The notes beneath the pieces are model-generated. The model had not been told where the DNA came from. It searched no databases and saw nothing but the letters and a program-made list of their open reading frames with translations. The translations under genes were made by a program, and so were the position numbers. From Shewanella sp. GD04112 (lineage in GTDB: Bacteria; Pseudomonadota; Gammaproteobacteria; Enterobacterales; Shewanellaceae), in the NCBI RefSeq assembly GCF_029835735.1, contig NZ_JAOEAL010000001.1, positions 1,984,001-2,048,000 on the forward strand: DNA of 64,000 bases. Direction: 5' to 3'. Every line of letters begins with the position of its first letter. The stretch's first letter is position 1. Shown here in pieces: positions 45,027 through 54,914 of this stretch.

Positions 45027-45211
45027 TGCCTCCGCCTAATAATGGCCGCAAACGATGATGTTAAAACACCCTTTGTTTACATGTTAAATAAGTGAGTGTT
45101 CAAATAGTTATCTGTTTGTTTAAACTTTGCTTTTGTGTTTACTTTTGCCCTGATTTACCCCTCGGTTTAAAGTTTGTACAAAAGCGGTTCACATAACAAA
45201 AAAAATGCTCA

Positions 45212-45607
45212 ATGGAGCTGAGTGAGCAGAACGTGAAAAAGCAAAGACCTGTCCATTTAGATCTGCAGACCATTCGCTTTCCTGCAACAGCGATTGTGTC
45301 AATTCTTCACCGTGTATCCGGTGTCATCATGCTGTTCGCTGTTGGCATTCTTATTTGGTTGCTAAATTCATCTTTAGCCTCCGCTGAAAGTTTCGCAGGC
45401 GTACAATCTCTGTTTGATAACTTCGTCGTGAAGTTCATCATGTGGGGCATTTTGACTGCACTGGCTTATCACTTATTCGGTGGCCTACGCCACTTAGTAA
45501 TGGATACCGGTCGTTGGGAAGAGTTGGCTTCGGGCACCGCCTCAGCGAAAGCTGTATTTGTACTGACGGTAGCCTTTTCAATTTTAGCGGGGTTATGGGT
45601 ATGGTAA
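45212..45607 (+). CDS. sdhC: Succinate dehydrogenase cytochrome b556 subunit
   Basis: This membrane anchor of complex II has three helices. KKQRPVHLDLQTIRFPATAI and SILHRVSG (ubiquinone-site Ser and Arg) align with E. coli SdhC. LAYHLFGGLRHLV carries the heme-ligand histidine. The start is ambiguous: ATG 45212 gives 131 aa, close to the 129 of E. coli, while GTG 45233 would begin at KKQRP. The sdhD start overlaps its stop. Confidence 0.93.
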   Translation: MELSEQNVKKQRPVHLDLQTIRFPATAIVSILHRVSGVIMLFAVGILIWLLNSSLASAESFAGVQSLFDNFVVKFIMWGILTALAYHLFGGLRHLVMDTGRWEELASGTASAKAVFVLTVAFSILAGLWVW

Positions 45608-45948
45608 CCAATGCAGCAAGTTTTGGACGCAGTGGTGTTCATGACTTTATTCTACTACGCGCTAGTGCAGTAATCCTCGCCTGTTACACCATTTTCATGG
45701 TTGGCTTTATTGCATGTAGTTCCCCTCTCACCTATGACGTTTGGCACGGCCTGTTTAGCGCTCTGCCAATGAAAGTGTTTACCCTGCTTGCGCTGGTTGC
45801 ACTGCTTGTTCACGCCTGGATTGGTGTATGGCAAGTATTGACGGATTACGTCAAGTGCACTTCGTTACGCGGTGTTTTACAGTTCACCTTCGTCGTCACC
45901 GTCTTTTGTTATCTGGCGGCCGGCATTGTTATTGTGTGGGGTGTCTAA
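45601..45948 (+). CDS. sdhD: Succinate dehydrogenase membrane anchor subunit
   Basis: This 115-aa anchor has three helices. SGVHDFILLRASAVILACYT at the N-terminus and VHAWIGVWQVLTDYVK, with the heme-ligand His and the quinone-site Asp-Tyr, match SdhD. The ATG at 45601 overlaps the sdhC stop (ATGGTAA); another ATG at 45595 is possible. The frame is open much further upstream but that part overlaps sdhC and is not coding. The sdhA GTG follows the stop directly. Confidence 0.92.
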   Translation: MVTNAASFGRSGVHDFILLRASAVILACYTIFMVGFIACSSPLTYDVWHGLFSALPMKVFTLLALVALLVHAWIGVWQVLTDYVKCTSLRGVLQFTFVVTVFCYLAAGIVIVWGV

Positions 45949-47715
45949 GTGAGTATTCCAGTACGTGAGTTTGATGCTGTAGTGATTGGTGCCGGCGGTG
46001 CCGGTATGCGCGCAGCATTACAGATTTCTAAAGAAGGTAAGAGCTGTGCGCTTTTATCTAAAGTATTCCCAACCCGTTCTCATACCGTATCTGCGCAGGG
46101 TGGTATCACCGTTGCGTTAGGTAACGCCCATGAAGACCATTGGGAACAACACATGTACGATACCGTAAAAGGTTCCGACTTTATCGGTGACCAAGACGCT
46201 ATCGAATTCATGTGTCAAACCGGTCCAGAAGCCATTATTGAACTCGAGCATATGGGTTTACCCTTCTCTCGTTTCGATAACGGTAAGATTTACCAACGTC
46301 CTTTCGGTGGTCAATCTAAAAACTTCGGTGGTGAACAAGCGGCGCGTACCGCTGCAGCGGCAGACCGTACCGGTCACGCACTGCTTCACTGCTTATACCA
46401 ACAGAACGTTAAACACAAAACTCAAGTGTTTTCTGAGTGGTATGCCCTCGATTTAGTGAAAAACCAAGACGGTGCCATCGTAGGTTGTACTGCGATTGAA
46501 ATCGAAACGGGTGAAATCGTTTACTTCAAAGCCAAGGCCACTGTACTCGCGACTGGCGGTGCAGGTCGTATCTACGCATCAACCACAAACGCACACATCA
46601 ATACCGGTGACGGTGTTGGTATGGCAATGCGTGCTGGTGTTCAGATGCAAGATATGGAAATGTGGCAATTCCACCCAACCGGTATCGCTGGTGCGGGTGT
46701 ACTTGTGACTGAAGGTTGTCGTGGTGAAGGTGGTTACCTGCTGAACAAAGACGGCGAGCGTTTCATGGAGCGTTATGCACCAAACGCCAAGGACTTAGCA
46801 TCTCGTGACGTGGTAGCACGTTCTATGATGACTGAAATCCGTGAAGGCCGTGGTTTAGATGGTCCATTAGGCCCACACTGCTTACTGAAACTCGACCACT
46901 TAGGTAAAGAGACCTTAGAAGCCCGTCTACCAGGTGTGTGTGAACTTTCTCGTACCTTCGCGCATATCGATCCGGCCGATGGTCCAATCCCAGTTTTGCC
47001 AACCTGTCACTATATGATGGGTGGTTTGCCAACGAAGGTGAGCGGTCAAGTTATTCGTAAGAATGAAGATGGCAGCGAGCAAGATGTGGTTGGTTTATTC
47101 GCAGTAGGTGAGATTGCCTGTGTGTCTGTACACGGTGCTAACCGCTTAGGCGGTAACTCTCTGCTCGACTTAGTGGTCTTTGGCCGCGCTGCGGGTCAAC
47201 ACTTAGGTAAAGCACTCGATGAGACTGCGGATCCAAAAGATGCGACCGATGCGGAAATTCAAGCGACTTTAGCACGCTTAAACCGCTGGGAAAGCAACAA
47301 GTCTGGCGAAGACCCAGCGCAAATCCGTAAAGATTTACAACTTTGCATGCAATTAAACTTCTCTGTATTCCGCCGTGGCGATGCAATGGCAGAAGGTTTA
47401 GAGCAGTTAAAAGCTATCCGTAAGCGTTTAGAAAATGCCAAGTTGTCTGATAATTCTCGTGAATTCAACACTCAACGTATTGAATGTTTAGAGTTAGACA
47501 ACCTGATGGCGACGGCAATTGCCACTGCTTATGCTGCTAACTTCCGTACAGAGAGCCGTGGTGCTCACTCACGTGAAGACTATTTAGAGCGTGATGATGA
47601 TAACTGGTTATGTCACACCCTGTTTGACCCCGTGACTGAAACCATGGACCGTCGTGCTGTGAATATGGCGCCTAAGTTACGTGAAGCATTCCCGCCGAAG
47701 AAACGTACCTACTAG
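45949..47715 (+). CDS. sdhA: Succinate dehydrogenase flavoprotein subunit
   Basis: This 588-aa flavoprotein oxidises succinate to fumarate at the inner face of the membrane. The N-terminal FAD dinucleotide motif is VIGAGGAGMRAAL. SHTVSAQGGI contains the histidine that carries covalent FAD, and FHPTGIAGAGVLVTEGCRGEG is the active-site segment. It starts with GTG immediately after the sdhD stop. It is part of sdhCDAB. Confidence 0.96.
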   Translation: MSIPVREFDAVVIGAGGAGMRAALQISKEGKSCALLSKVFPTRSHTVSAQGGITVALGNAHEDHWEQHMYDTVKGSDFIGDQDAIEFMCQTGPEAIIELEHMGLPFSRFDNGKIYQRPFGGQSKNFGGEQAARTAAAADRTGHALLHCLYQQNVKHKTQVFSEWYALDLVKNQDGAIVGCTAIEIETGEIVYFKAKATVLATGGAGRIYASTTNAHINTGDGVGMAMRAGVQMQDMEMWQFHPTGIAGAGVLVTEGCRGEGGYLLNKDGERFMERYAPNAKDLASRDVVARSMMTEIREGRGLDGPLGPHCLLKLDHLGKETLEARLPGVCELSRTFAHIDPADGPIPVLPTCHYMMGGLPTKVSGQVIRKNEDGSEQDVVGLFAVGEIACVSVHGANRLGGNSLLDLVVFGRAAGQHLGKALDETADPKDATDAEIQATLARLNRWESNKSGEDPAQIRKDLQLCMQLNFSVFRRGDAMAEGLEQLKAIRKRLENAKLSDNSREFNTQRIECLELDNLMATAIATAYAANFRTESRGAHSREDYLERDDDNWLCHTLFDPVTETMDRRAVNMAPKLREAFPPKKRTY

Positions 47716-47726
47716 GAGTTGCAAAG

Positions 47727-48434
47727 ATGAAATTGGAATTTGCAGTTTATCGTTACAATCCTGATGTAGATACAAAACCTTACATGCAGGATTACAGCCT
47801 CGAAGTGGCTGAAGGCTCTGACATGATGGTGCTTGATGCACTGATCAAGTTAAAAGAACAGGACCCAACGTTAGCGTTCCGTCGCTCATGCCGTGAAGGT
47901 GTTTGCGGTAGTGACGGTGTGAACATGAACGGTAAAAACGGTCTGGCTTGTATTACGCCAATCTCTACCTTCAAAGGTAAGAAGTTGGAAATTCGTCCAC
48001 TGCCAGGTATGCCAGTCGTACGTGACTTAGTGGTTGATTTAACTCAGTTCTACAAGCAGTACGAGAAGATCAAGCCGTTCCTCATCAACGATGAGAAGAT
48101 GCCTGCTCGTGAACATTTACAGTCACCTGAACAGCGTGCCCATTTAGATGGTCTGTACGAATGTATCATGTGTGCATGTTGTTCTACGGCTTGTCCATCG
48201 TTCTGGTGGAATCCTGATAAGTTTATCGGTCCTAGCGGTCTGCTACACGCTTACCGTTTCTTGATCGACAGCCGCGATACAGCGACAGAAGAACGTCTTT
48301 CTGAGCTGGACGACGCCTACAGCGTGTTCCGTTGCCACGGCATCATGAACTGCGTTGACGTCTGTCCAAAAGGACTTAATCCGACTAAAGCAATTGGTCA
48401 CATTAAGTCAATGCTGCTTAAGCGAGCTGTGTAA
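47727..48434 (+). CDS. sdhB: Succinate dehydrogenase iron-sulfur subunit
   Basis: This 235-aa subunit carries electrons from SdhA to quinone. The 2Fe-2S cysteines are in CREGVCGSDGVNMNGKNGLAC, and the 4Fe-4S and 3Fe-4S cysteines are in CIMCACCSTACPSFWW and CHGIMNCVDVCPKGLNP. Its length equals the E. coli protein. GGAG lies 7 nt before the ATG. It is the last gene of sdhCDAB and is followed by a terminator-like hairpin. Confidence 0.96.
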   Translation: MKLEFAVYRYNPDVDTKPYMQDYSLEVAEGSDMMVLDALIKLKEQDPTLAFRRSCREGVCGSDGVNMNGKNGLACITPISTFKGKKLEIRPLPGMPVVRDLVVDLTQFYKQYEKIKPFLINDEKMPAREHLQSPEQRAHLDGLYECIMCACCSTACPSFWWNPDKFIGPSGLLHAYRFLIDSRDTATEERLSELDDAYSVFRCHGIMNCVDVCPKGLNPTKAIGHIKSMLLKRAV

Positions 48435-48474
48435 TGCGAGAACCCGAGCTTAAATCAATAATAATATAGCTCTC

Positions 48475-48511
48475 GAAGAGTCACTTTCTGGGTATAGAAG
48501 GTGGCTCTTTT
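48475..48511 (+). terminator. Terminator or attenuator between sdhB and sucA
   Basis: A stem of about 13-15 bp with two G-U pairs (48477-48489 with 48496-48508) and a GGGTAT loop is followed by TTTTG. It may end part of the sdh transcripts before sucA. The remaining 137 bp before sucA could hold a separate promoter. Confidence 0.7.
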
Positions 48512-48648
48512 GTGTATGTAATGGAAGACAACGCGCCGTGAAATCTGGATATCTAGGGGCGGCAAAATTTATGCGTCGAAGGTAATTGCTTGAGATTGCA
48601 TATAAAAACTATGGCTAAGCACGTGTATAAAGTTTGAAAGGAATAGCA

Positions 48649-51468
48649 ATGCACCAAGGCATCATGAAAGCCTGGCTCGAATCATCTCACTTAAGTGGTG
48701 CAAATTCGACCTACGTAGAAGAGATGTATGAAGCCTATCAAGAAGACCCACAGTCAGTCTCTGACGATTGGCGTGCGGTATTTGATAATCTCCCTCCGGT
48801 GAACGGTGCTTCTAAAGACGCGCCTGAAGCGGCTCACTCCAAAGTACGTGATTATTTTCGCAGTTTAGCGATGGACGGACGTCATAAGAGCGCAGCTCGT
48901 GTGACCGATCCTGAGTTGGATGCTAAGCAAGTTAAAGTGCTACAGCTGATCAACGCCCACCGTTTCCGTGGTCACCAAGGGGCTAATCTCGACCCGTTAG
49001 AATTGTGGAAACGTGAACCTGTTGCCGATTTAGATCCCGCATTCCACGGTCTGACCAAAGAAGACATGGAACGTGAGTTCAACACTGGCTCGTTCGCCCA
49101 CGGCGGCGAAACCATGAAGCTGGCTGACTTAGTCAAAGCGCTAAAAGCCACTTACTGTGGTTCGATTGGCGCCGAATACATGCACATTACCGATACCGAT
49201 GAGAAGCGTTGGATCCAACAACGTCTCGAACCATCCTTAGGTAAAGCCAACTACGATAAAAGCGTTAAGACCCGCATTCTCGAAGGCCTAAATGCTGCTG
49301 AAGGCATTGAAAAATATTTAGGCGCTAAATTCCCAGGTGCAAAACGCTTCTCGTTAGAAGGCGGCGATGCGTTAGTCCCTATGATGCGCGAAATCATTTA
49401 TCGCGCAGGCGAAGCGGGCACTAAAGAAATCGTAGTCGGTATGGCTCACCGTGGTCGTTTAAACGTACTGGTGAACGTGTTAGGTAAGCGTCCAGCAGAA
49501 CTGTTTGACGAGTTCGCCGGTAAGCACGCCGATACCCACGGTTCAGGCGACGTAAAATACCACCAAGGTTTCTCTTCAGATTTCGAAACGCCGGGCGGCA
49601 ACGTGCACTTAGCACTGGCCTTTAACCCATCACACCTTGAAATCGTTAACCCTGTGGTTATGGGCTCTGTCCGTGCTCGTCAAGACCGCCGTGGTTGTAA
49701 AGACGGTTTACAGGTGATGCCAATTACGATTCACGGTGACTCTGCAATTGCTGGTCAAGGTATCGTGCAAGAGACATTCAACATGTCTCAAACCCGTGGC
49801 TTTAAAGTGGGCGGCAGCATCCGTATCGTTGTGAACAACCAAGTTGGTTTTACAACGTCAAACCACTTTGATGTGCGTTCAACTGAATACTGTACTGACA
49901 TCGCTAAGATGGTTCAGGCACCGATTTTCCACGTGAACTCTGACGATCCAGAAGCCGTTGCCTTTGTTGCTCAGCTTGCTGTTGATTATCGTAACGAGTT
50001 TAAACGTGACGTGGTGATTGACTTAGTGTGTTACCGTCGTCATGGCCACAACGAAGCTGACGAGCCAAGTGCAACTCAGCCATTGATGTATGCCAAGATC
50101 AAGAAACACCCAACGCCACGTAAGATCTACGCTGACAAACTGATCGCCGAAAACAGCATCGGCGCTGATGAAGTGACCAGCATGATCAATACCTACCGTG
50201 ACGCCTTAGACCAAGGTGACTGTGTGGTGAAAGAATGGCGCCCAATGACACTGCACACAGTGGATTGGACTCCTTACATTGGCCGTGAGTGGGACGAAGC
50301 GTATCAAGCATCTCTGCCATTGGCGCGCTTACAGAACCTAGCTGAAAAACTAAGCTACGTTCCTGAGAGCCACCCACTGCATTCACGCGTTGCTAAAATC
50401 TATGGCGATCGCGTTGCTATGGCGAAGGGCGAGAAGTTACTCGACTGGGGCTTTGCTGAAACCTTAGCTTACGCCACGATTCTTGAAGACAAGCAACGTG
50501 TTCGCATTACAGGTCAAGACTCTGGCCGTGGTACTTTCTTCCACCGTCACGCGGTTCTACACAACCAAAATGATGCGACAACTTACTTACCACTGCGAAA
50601 CTTGTCTGAAGACCAAGGTCCAATTGACATCACTGACTCAGTATTGTCTGAAGCATCAGTATTAGCCTTCGAATACGGCTATGCGACGGCGGAACCTGGT
50701 GGTCTAGCGATTTGGGAAGCCCAATTCGGTGACTTCGCTAACTGTGCCCAAGTAGTTATCGACCAGTTCCTGTCCTCTGGTGAGCAGAAGTGGGGCCGTC
50801 TATGCGGTCTGACCATGCTGTTACCACACGGTTACGAAGGTCAAGGCCCAGAACACTCAAGCGCCCGTTTAGAGCGTTTCTTGCAGCTGTGTGCTAACCA
50901 CAACATGCAAGTTTGTGTGCCATCAACGCCAGCACAGGTTTACCATATGCTGCGTCGCCAAGTGGTACGCCCAATGCGTCGTCCGCTGGTGGTGATGTCA
51001 CCTAAGTCATTGCTACGTCACCCATTAGCGGTTTCTAGCATGGAAGAATTGGCTAATGGCAGCTTCCAAAACGTGATCGGTGAAATCGATACGTTAGAAG
51101 CGAGCAAGGTCGATCGCGTCGTGTTCTGTAGCGGTAAGGTATACTTCGAGCTGCTGGAAAAACGCCGTAAAGAAAACATCAATAACATCGCAATAATCCG
51201 TGTCGAACAGTTATATCCGTTCCCACATGAAGAAATGGTTGCAGCTTTAGCTGATTACCAACATGTGAAGGATTTTGTATGGTGTCAGGAAGAGCCGCAA
51301 AACCAGGGTGCTTGGTACTCTAGCCAACATCACTTCTGGGCTGCTATCCCTGCGGGTGCAAAACTGACCTACGCTGGCCGTGAAGCGTCTGCTGCACCAG
51401 CCTGTGGTTACCCAGAGCTGCATGCTCACCAACAAGAATCTTTAGTGAACAGTGCCCTAAAGCTGTAA
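48649..51468 (+). CDS. sucA: 2-oxoglutarate dehydrogenase E1 component
   Basis: This thiamine-diphosphate enzyme (about 939 aa) decarboxylates 2-oxoglutarate and passes the succinyl group to SucB. The N-terminal E2-binding segment (MKAWLESSHLSGANSTYVEEM) is present. Active-site histidines lie in VGMAHRGRLNVLVNV and FNPSHLEIVNPVV. YRRHGHNEADEPSATQP and the C-terminal transketolase-like domain (PHGYEGQGPEHSSARLERFL) follow. ATG 48649 with AAAGGA upstream is preferred over an in-frame start 15 nt earlier. Confidence 0.96.
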   Translation: MHQGIMKAWLESSHLSGANSTYVEEMYEAYQEDPQSVSDDWRAVFDNLPPVNGASKDAPEAAHSKVRDYFRSLAMDGRHKSAARVTDPELDAKQVKVLQLINAHRFRGHQGANLDPLELWKREPVADLDPAFHGLTKEDMEREFNTGSFAHGGETMKLADLVKALKATYCGSIGAEYMHITDTDEKRWIQQRLEPSLGKANYDKSVKTRILEGLNAAEGIEKYLGAKFPGAKRFSLEGGDALVPMMREIIYRAGEAGTKEIVVGMAHRGRLNVLVNVLGKRPAELFDEFAGKHADTHGSGDVKYHQGFSSDFETPGGNVHLALAFNPSHLEIVNPVVMGSVRARQDRRGCKDGLQVMPITIHGDSAIAGQGIVQETFNMSQTRGFKVGGSIRIVVNNQVGFTTSNHFDVRSTEYCTDIAKMVQAPIFHVNSDDPEAVAFVAQLAVDYRNEFKRDVVIDLVCYRRHGHNEADEPSATQPLMYAKIKKHPTPRKIYADKLIAENSIGADEVTSMINTYRDALDQGDCVVKEWRPMTLHTVDWTPYIGREWDEAYQASLPLARLQNLAEKLSYVPESHPLHSRVAKIYGDRVAMAKGEKLLDWGFAETLAYATILEDKQRVRITGQDSGRGTFFHRHAVLHNQNDATTYLPLRNLSEDQGPIDITDSVLSEASVLAFEYGYATAEPGGLAIWEAQFGDFANCAQVVIDQFLSSGEQKWGRLCGLTMLLPHGYEGQGPEHSSARLERFLQLCANHNMQVCVPSTPAQVYHMLRRQVVRPMRRPLVVMSPKSLLRHPLAVSSMEELANGSFQNVIGEIDTLEASKVDRVVFCSGKVYFELLEKRRKENINNIAIIRVEQLYPFPHEEMVAALADYQHVKDFVWCQEEPQNQGAWYSSQHHFWAAIPAGAKLTYAGREASAAPACGYPELHAHQQESLVNSALKL

Positions 51469-51516
51469 TAGCTAAGACTGTAGTAATAGACATTTTATAA
51501 AAAAGGATCGTTTTTC

Positions 51517-52713
51517 ATGAGTATCGAAATCAAGGTACCCGTACTGCCAGAATCTGTTGCCGACGCAACTATCGCCACTTGGCACGTAAAAGTGGGTGAG
51601 CAAGTTTCTCGTGATCAAAATCTGGTTGATATTGAAACTGACAAAGTCGTACTGGAAGTGGTTGCACCAGAAGATGGTCACATCGGTGAGTTCCTGTTCC
51701 AAGAAGGTGACACCGTTCTGGGCGAGCAAGTGATTGCTAAGTTCATCGCGGGTGCGGTTTCTGGTCAAGAAGTGACTAAAGCCGAAGCTGAAGCTGCTGC
51801 ACCTGTTGCCGCTGCTGCGACTGAAGAGTCTAACGATGCATTAAGCCCATCAGTACGTCGTTTACTGGCTGAGCACAATGTTGATGCGAGCAAAGTGAAG
51901 GGCACTGGTGTCGGTGGCCGTATCACTAAAGAAGACGTTGAAGCCTTTATCAAGTCTGCGCCTAAAGCGGCTGCTGCCCCTGCGGCTCCAGCGGTACAAC
52001 CTTTAGCGGCAGGTCGTAGCGAGAAGCGTGTACCAATGACACGTTTACGTAAGACTATCGCTAACCGTTTATTAGAAGCGAAAAACTCTACCGCGATGCT
52101 CACGACGTTCAACGAAGTGAACATGAAGCCAATCATGGATATCCGTAAGCAGTACCAAGATATCTTTGAAAAGCGCCACGGTATCCGTTTAGGTTTCATG
52201 TCTTTCTACGTGAAAGCGGTGACTGAAGCGCTGAAACGCTTCCCTGAAGTGAACGCGTCAATCGACGGTGACGATATCGTTTACCACAACTACTTCGACG
52301 TCAGCATCGCTGTATCGACTCCACGTGGTCTGGTCACCCCAGTATTACGTGATACCGATACCATGAGCCTGGCTGATATCGAAAAAGCAGTACGCGATCT
52401 GGCGATCAAAGGCCGTGATGGCAAGCTGACTGTGGCTGATATGACTGGCGGTAACTTCACTGTGACTAACGGTGGTGTATTCGGCTCGTTAATGTCTACC
52501 CCAATTTTAAACCTGCCACAAAGCGCGATTTTAGGCATGCACGCCATTAAAGACCGCCCAATGGCAGTGAATGGTCAGGTTGAAATCCTGCCCATGATGT
52601 ACCTAGCTCTCTCATATGACCATCGTATTGTCGATGGCCGTGAGTCAGTTGGCTTCTTAGTCGCCATTAAAGACTTCTTGGAAGACCCAACTCGTCTGCT
52701 ACTTGACCTATAA
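51517..52713 (+). CDS. sucB: Dihydrolipoyl succinyltransferase (2-oxoglutarate dehydrogenase E2)
   Basis: This 398-aa core of the 2-oxoglutarate dehydrogenase complex has a single N-terminal lipoyl domain with lysine in VDIETDKVVLEVV. An Ala/Pro linker, the E1/E3-binding domain (SPSVRRLLAEHNVDASKVKG), a second Ala/Pro linker and the catalytic domain ending in LSYDHRIVDGRESV (catalytic His and Asp) follow. The E3 gene (lpd) is not in this window. AAAAGGA lies before the ATG. Confidence 0.96.
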   Translation: MSIEIKVPVLPESVADATIATWHVKVGEQVSRDQNLVDIETDKVVLEVVAPEDGHIGEFLFQEGDTVLGEQVIAKFIAGAVSGQEVTKAEAEAAAPVAAAATEESNDALSPSVRRLLAEHNVDASKVKGTGVGGRITKEDVEAFIKSAPKAAAAPAAPAVQPLAAGRSEKRVPMTRLRKTIANRLLEAKNSTAMLTTFNEVNMKPIMDIRKQYQDIFEKRHGIRLGFMSFYVKAVTEALKRFPEVNASIDGDDIVYHNYFDVSIAVSTPRGLVTPVLRDTDTMSLADIEKAVRDLAIKGRDGKLTVADMTGGNFTVTNGGVFGSLMSTPILNLPQSAILGMHAIKDRPMAVNGQVEILPMMYLALSYDHRIVDGRESVGFLVAIKDFLEDPTRLLLDL

Positions 52714-52779
52714 TCTAACGCGCTAAACGATCACGTTTAACCTGTTAGTTTAGAGACAAGAGTCAGACATACCCTCGTG

Positions 52780-52799
52780 ACTGGCCCCGTGGGGCCAGT
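52780..52799 (+). other. Perfect hairpin between sucB and sucC
   Basis: A perfect 9-bp GC stem (ACTGGCCCC with GGGGCCAGT, 52780-52788 and 52791-52799) has only GT between the arms and no U-tract after it. It lies in the 119-bp gap between sucB and sucC. It is probably an RNA-stabilising or processing element rather than a terminator. Confidence 0.6.
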
Positions 52800-52832
52800 T
52801 GGATTTGATTAGAAGTATACGGATAGATCATC

Positions 52833-53999
52833 ATGAATTTGCATGAGTATCAGGCAAAATCCCTATTTGCCGAATATGGTTTACCAGTGTCAGAAGGTTT
52901 TGCATGTGATACAGCCCAAGAAGCTGTAGAAGCGGCAGGCCGTATTGGCGGAAATTTATGGGTTGTTAAGTGTCAAGTACACGCAGGCGGCCGCGGTAAA
53001 GCGGGTGGCGTTAAAGTCACTGGCGATAAAGAAGAAATCAGAGCCTTTGCCGAACACTGGTTAGGCAAAAATCTGGTGACTTATCAAACAGATGAGAAAG
53101 GTCAGCCTGTTGCTAAAATTTTAGTAGAAAGCTGCACCGACATCGCTAACGAACTGTACTTAGGTGCAGTAGTTGACCGTGCTACCCGTCGCGTGGTGTT
53201 CATGGCTTCTACTGAAGGTGGTGTTGAGATTGAGAAAGTGGCTGAAGAAACGCCAGAACTCATTCACAAAGCGATCATCGATCCACTGACTGGTCCTCAA
53301 CCATACCAAGCACGAGATCTTGGCTTCAAACTGGGCTTAAACCCAACTCAAATGAAGCAATTCACTAAGATCTTTATGGGTCTGGCGACTATGTTCGTTG
53401 ATCATGATTTCGCACTGCTGGAAATCAACCCACTGGTTATCACCACTGAAGGTAACCTGCACTGCTTAGACGGTAAAATTGGTATCGATGGTAACGCACT
53501 GTTCCGTCAACCAAAAATCAAAGCAATGCACGATCCATCACAGGATGACGCCCGTGAAGCTCACGCTGCAATGTTCGAACTGAACTATGTTGCGCTGGAC
53601 GGAAACGTGGGTTGTATGGTGAACGGTGCTGGCCTAGCAATGGGTACTATGGACATCGTTAACCTGCACGGCGGCAAGCCAGCTAACTTCCTCGACGTAG
53701 GTGGTGGCGCGACTAAAGAACGTGTTGCTGAAGCATTCAAGATCATTCTGTCTGACAGCAATGTGAAAGCCGTTCTGGTTAACATCTTCGGTGGTATCGT
53801 ACGTTGTGACATGATCGCAGAAGGTATCATTGGCGCTGTTAAAGAAGTTGGCGTTAAAGTGCCAGTTGTAGTGCGTTTAGAAGGTACTAACGCTGAATTA
53901 GGCCGTGAAGTATTAGCTAAATCAGGTCTTGATATCATTGCAGCTAACAGTCTGACTGATGCGGCTGAGCAAGTAGTTAAAGCTGCGGAGGGCAAATAA
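52833..53999 (+). CDS. sucC: Succinyl-CoA synthetase beta subunit
   Basis: This 388-aa nucleotide- and succinate-binding subunit couples succinyl-CoA cleavage to NTP synthesis. The N-terminal ATP-grasp starts MNLHEYQAKSLFAEYGLPV. KCQVHAGGRGKAGGVK is the nucleotide loop, and FGGIVRCDMIAEGI with the C-terminal ligase domain faces the alpha subunit. The stop overlaps the sucD start (TAATG). Confidence 0.96.
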   Translation: MNLHEYQAKSLFAEYGLPVSEGFACDTAQEAVEAAGRIGGNLWVVKCQVHAGGRGKAGGVKVTGDKEEIRAFAEHWLGKNLVTYQTDEKGQPVAKILVESCTDIANELYLGAVVDRATRRVVFMASTEGGVEIEKVAEETPELIHKAIIDPLTGPQPYQARDLGFKLGLNPTQMKQFTKIFMGLATMFVDHDFALLEINPLVITTEGNLHCLDGKIGIDGNALFRQPKIKAMHDPSQDDAREAHAAMFELNYVALDGNVGCMVNGAGLAMGTMDIVNLHGGKPANFLDVGGGATKERVAEAFKIILSDSNVKAVLVNIFGGIVRCDMIAEGIIGAVKEVGVKVPVVVRLEGTNAELGREVLAKSGLDIIAANSLTDAAEQVVKAAEGK

Positions 54000-54871
54000 T
54001 GTCTGTATTAATTAACAAAGATACCAAGGTAATCTGCCAAGGCTTTACCGGTGGTCAAGGTACTTTCCACTCTCAACAAGCTATCGATTACGGTACGCAA
54101 ATGGTTGGTGGTGTATCTCCAGGTAAAGGCGGTACTGAGCACTTAGGTCTGCCAGTGTTCAACACTGTGAAAGACGCTGTAGCTGCCACTGGCGCAACCG
54201 CTTCTGTTATCTACGTTCCAGCTCCTTTCTGTAAAGACGCTATCCTCGAAGCTATCGACGGTGGTATTGAGCTGATCGTTTGTATCACTGAAGGTATCCC
54301 AACACTGGATATGCTGGAAGTGAAAGTGAAGCTAGAAGAAACTGGCGTTCGCATGATCGGTCCAAACTGCCCAGGTGTTATCACCCCAGGTGAATGTAAG
54401 ATTGGTATTATGCCAGGCCACATCCACTTAAAAGGTAAAGTGGGTATCGTTTCTCGTTCTGGTACGCTGACCTATGAAGCGGTTAAGCAAACGACTGACG
54501 AAGGTTTCGGCCAATCTACTTGCGTAGGTATTGGTGGTGACCCAATCCCAGGTACTAACTTCATCGACGTATTGGAAATGTTCCAAAATGATCCACAGAC
54601 TGAAGCCATCGTGATGATCGGTGAAATCGGTGGTACTGCTGAAGAAGAAGCGGCTGCTTACATCAAAGCTAACGTGACTAAACCTGTTGTTTCTTACATC
54701 GCGGGTGTAACTGCTCCTGCTGGTAAGCGTATGGGTCACGCGGGTGCGATCATTGCTGGCGGTAAAGGTACTGCTGCTGACAAATTTGCTGCATTAGAAG
54801 CAGCGGGCGTGACAACTGTCCGCTCGTTAGCGGATATCGGCAAAGCGCTGCGTGCTAAAACGGGTTGGTAA
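53999..54871 (+). CDS. sucD: Succinyl-CoA synthetase alpha subunit
   Basis: This 290-aa subunit binds CoA and carries the phosphohistidine intermediate in GHAGAIIAGGKGTA (His near 246). The CoA-binding fold starts with QGFTGGQGTFHSQQAIDYG, and GPNCPGVITPGECKIGIMPG is conserved. It overlaps sucC by one base and is the last gene of the suc operon, ending at a strong terminator. Confidence 0.96.
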   Translation: MSVLINKDTKVICQGFTGGQGTFHSQQAIDYGTQMVGGVSPGKGGTEHLGLPVFNTVKDAVAATGATASVIYVPAPFCKDAILEAIDGGIELIVCITEGIPTLDMLEVKVKLEETGVRMIGPNCPGVITPGECKIGIMPGHIHLKGKVGIVSRSGTLTYEAVKQTTDEGFGQSTCVGIGGDPIPGTNFIDVLEMFQNDPQTEAIVMIGEIGGTAEEEAAAYIKANVTKPVVSYIAGVTAPAGKRMGHAGAIIAGGKGTAADKFAALEAAGVTTVRSLADIGKALRAKTGW

Positions 54872-54888
54872 TCTAACCGTTAACACAC

Positions 54889-54914
54889 GAAAAGGCGCCT
54901 AAGGCGCCTTTTTT
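54889..54914 (+). terminator. Terminator of the suc operon
   Basis: An AAAGGCGCC/GGCGCCTTT stem (54891-54899 with 54903-54911) with a 3-nt loop is followed by more T residues. Confidence 0.92.

Noticed and set aside
45442..45600. Upstream extension of sdhD within sdhC
   Set aside because: The sequence is out-of-frame sdhC; SdhD homology starts at the ATG at 45595/45601.
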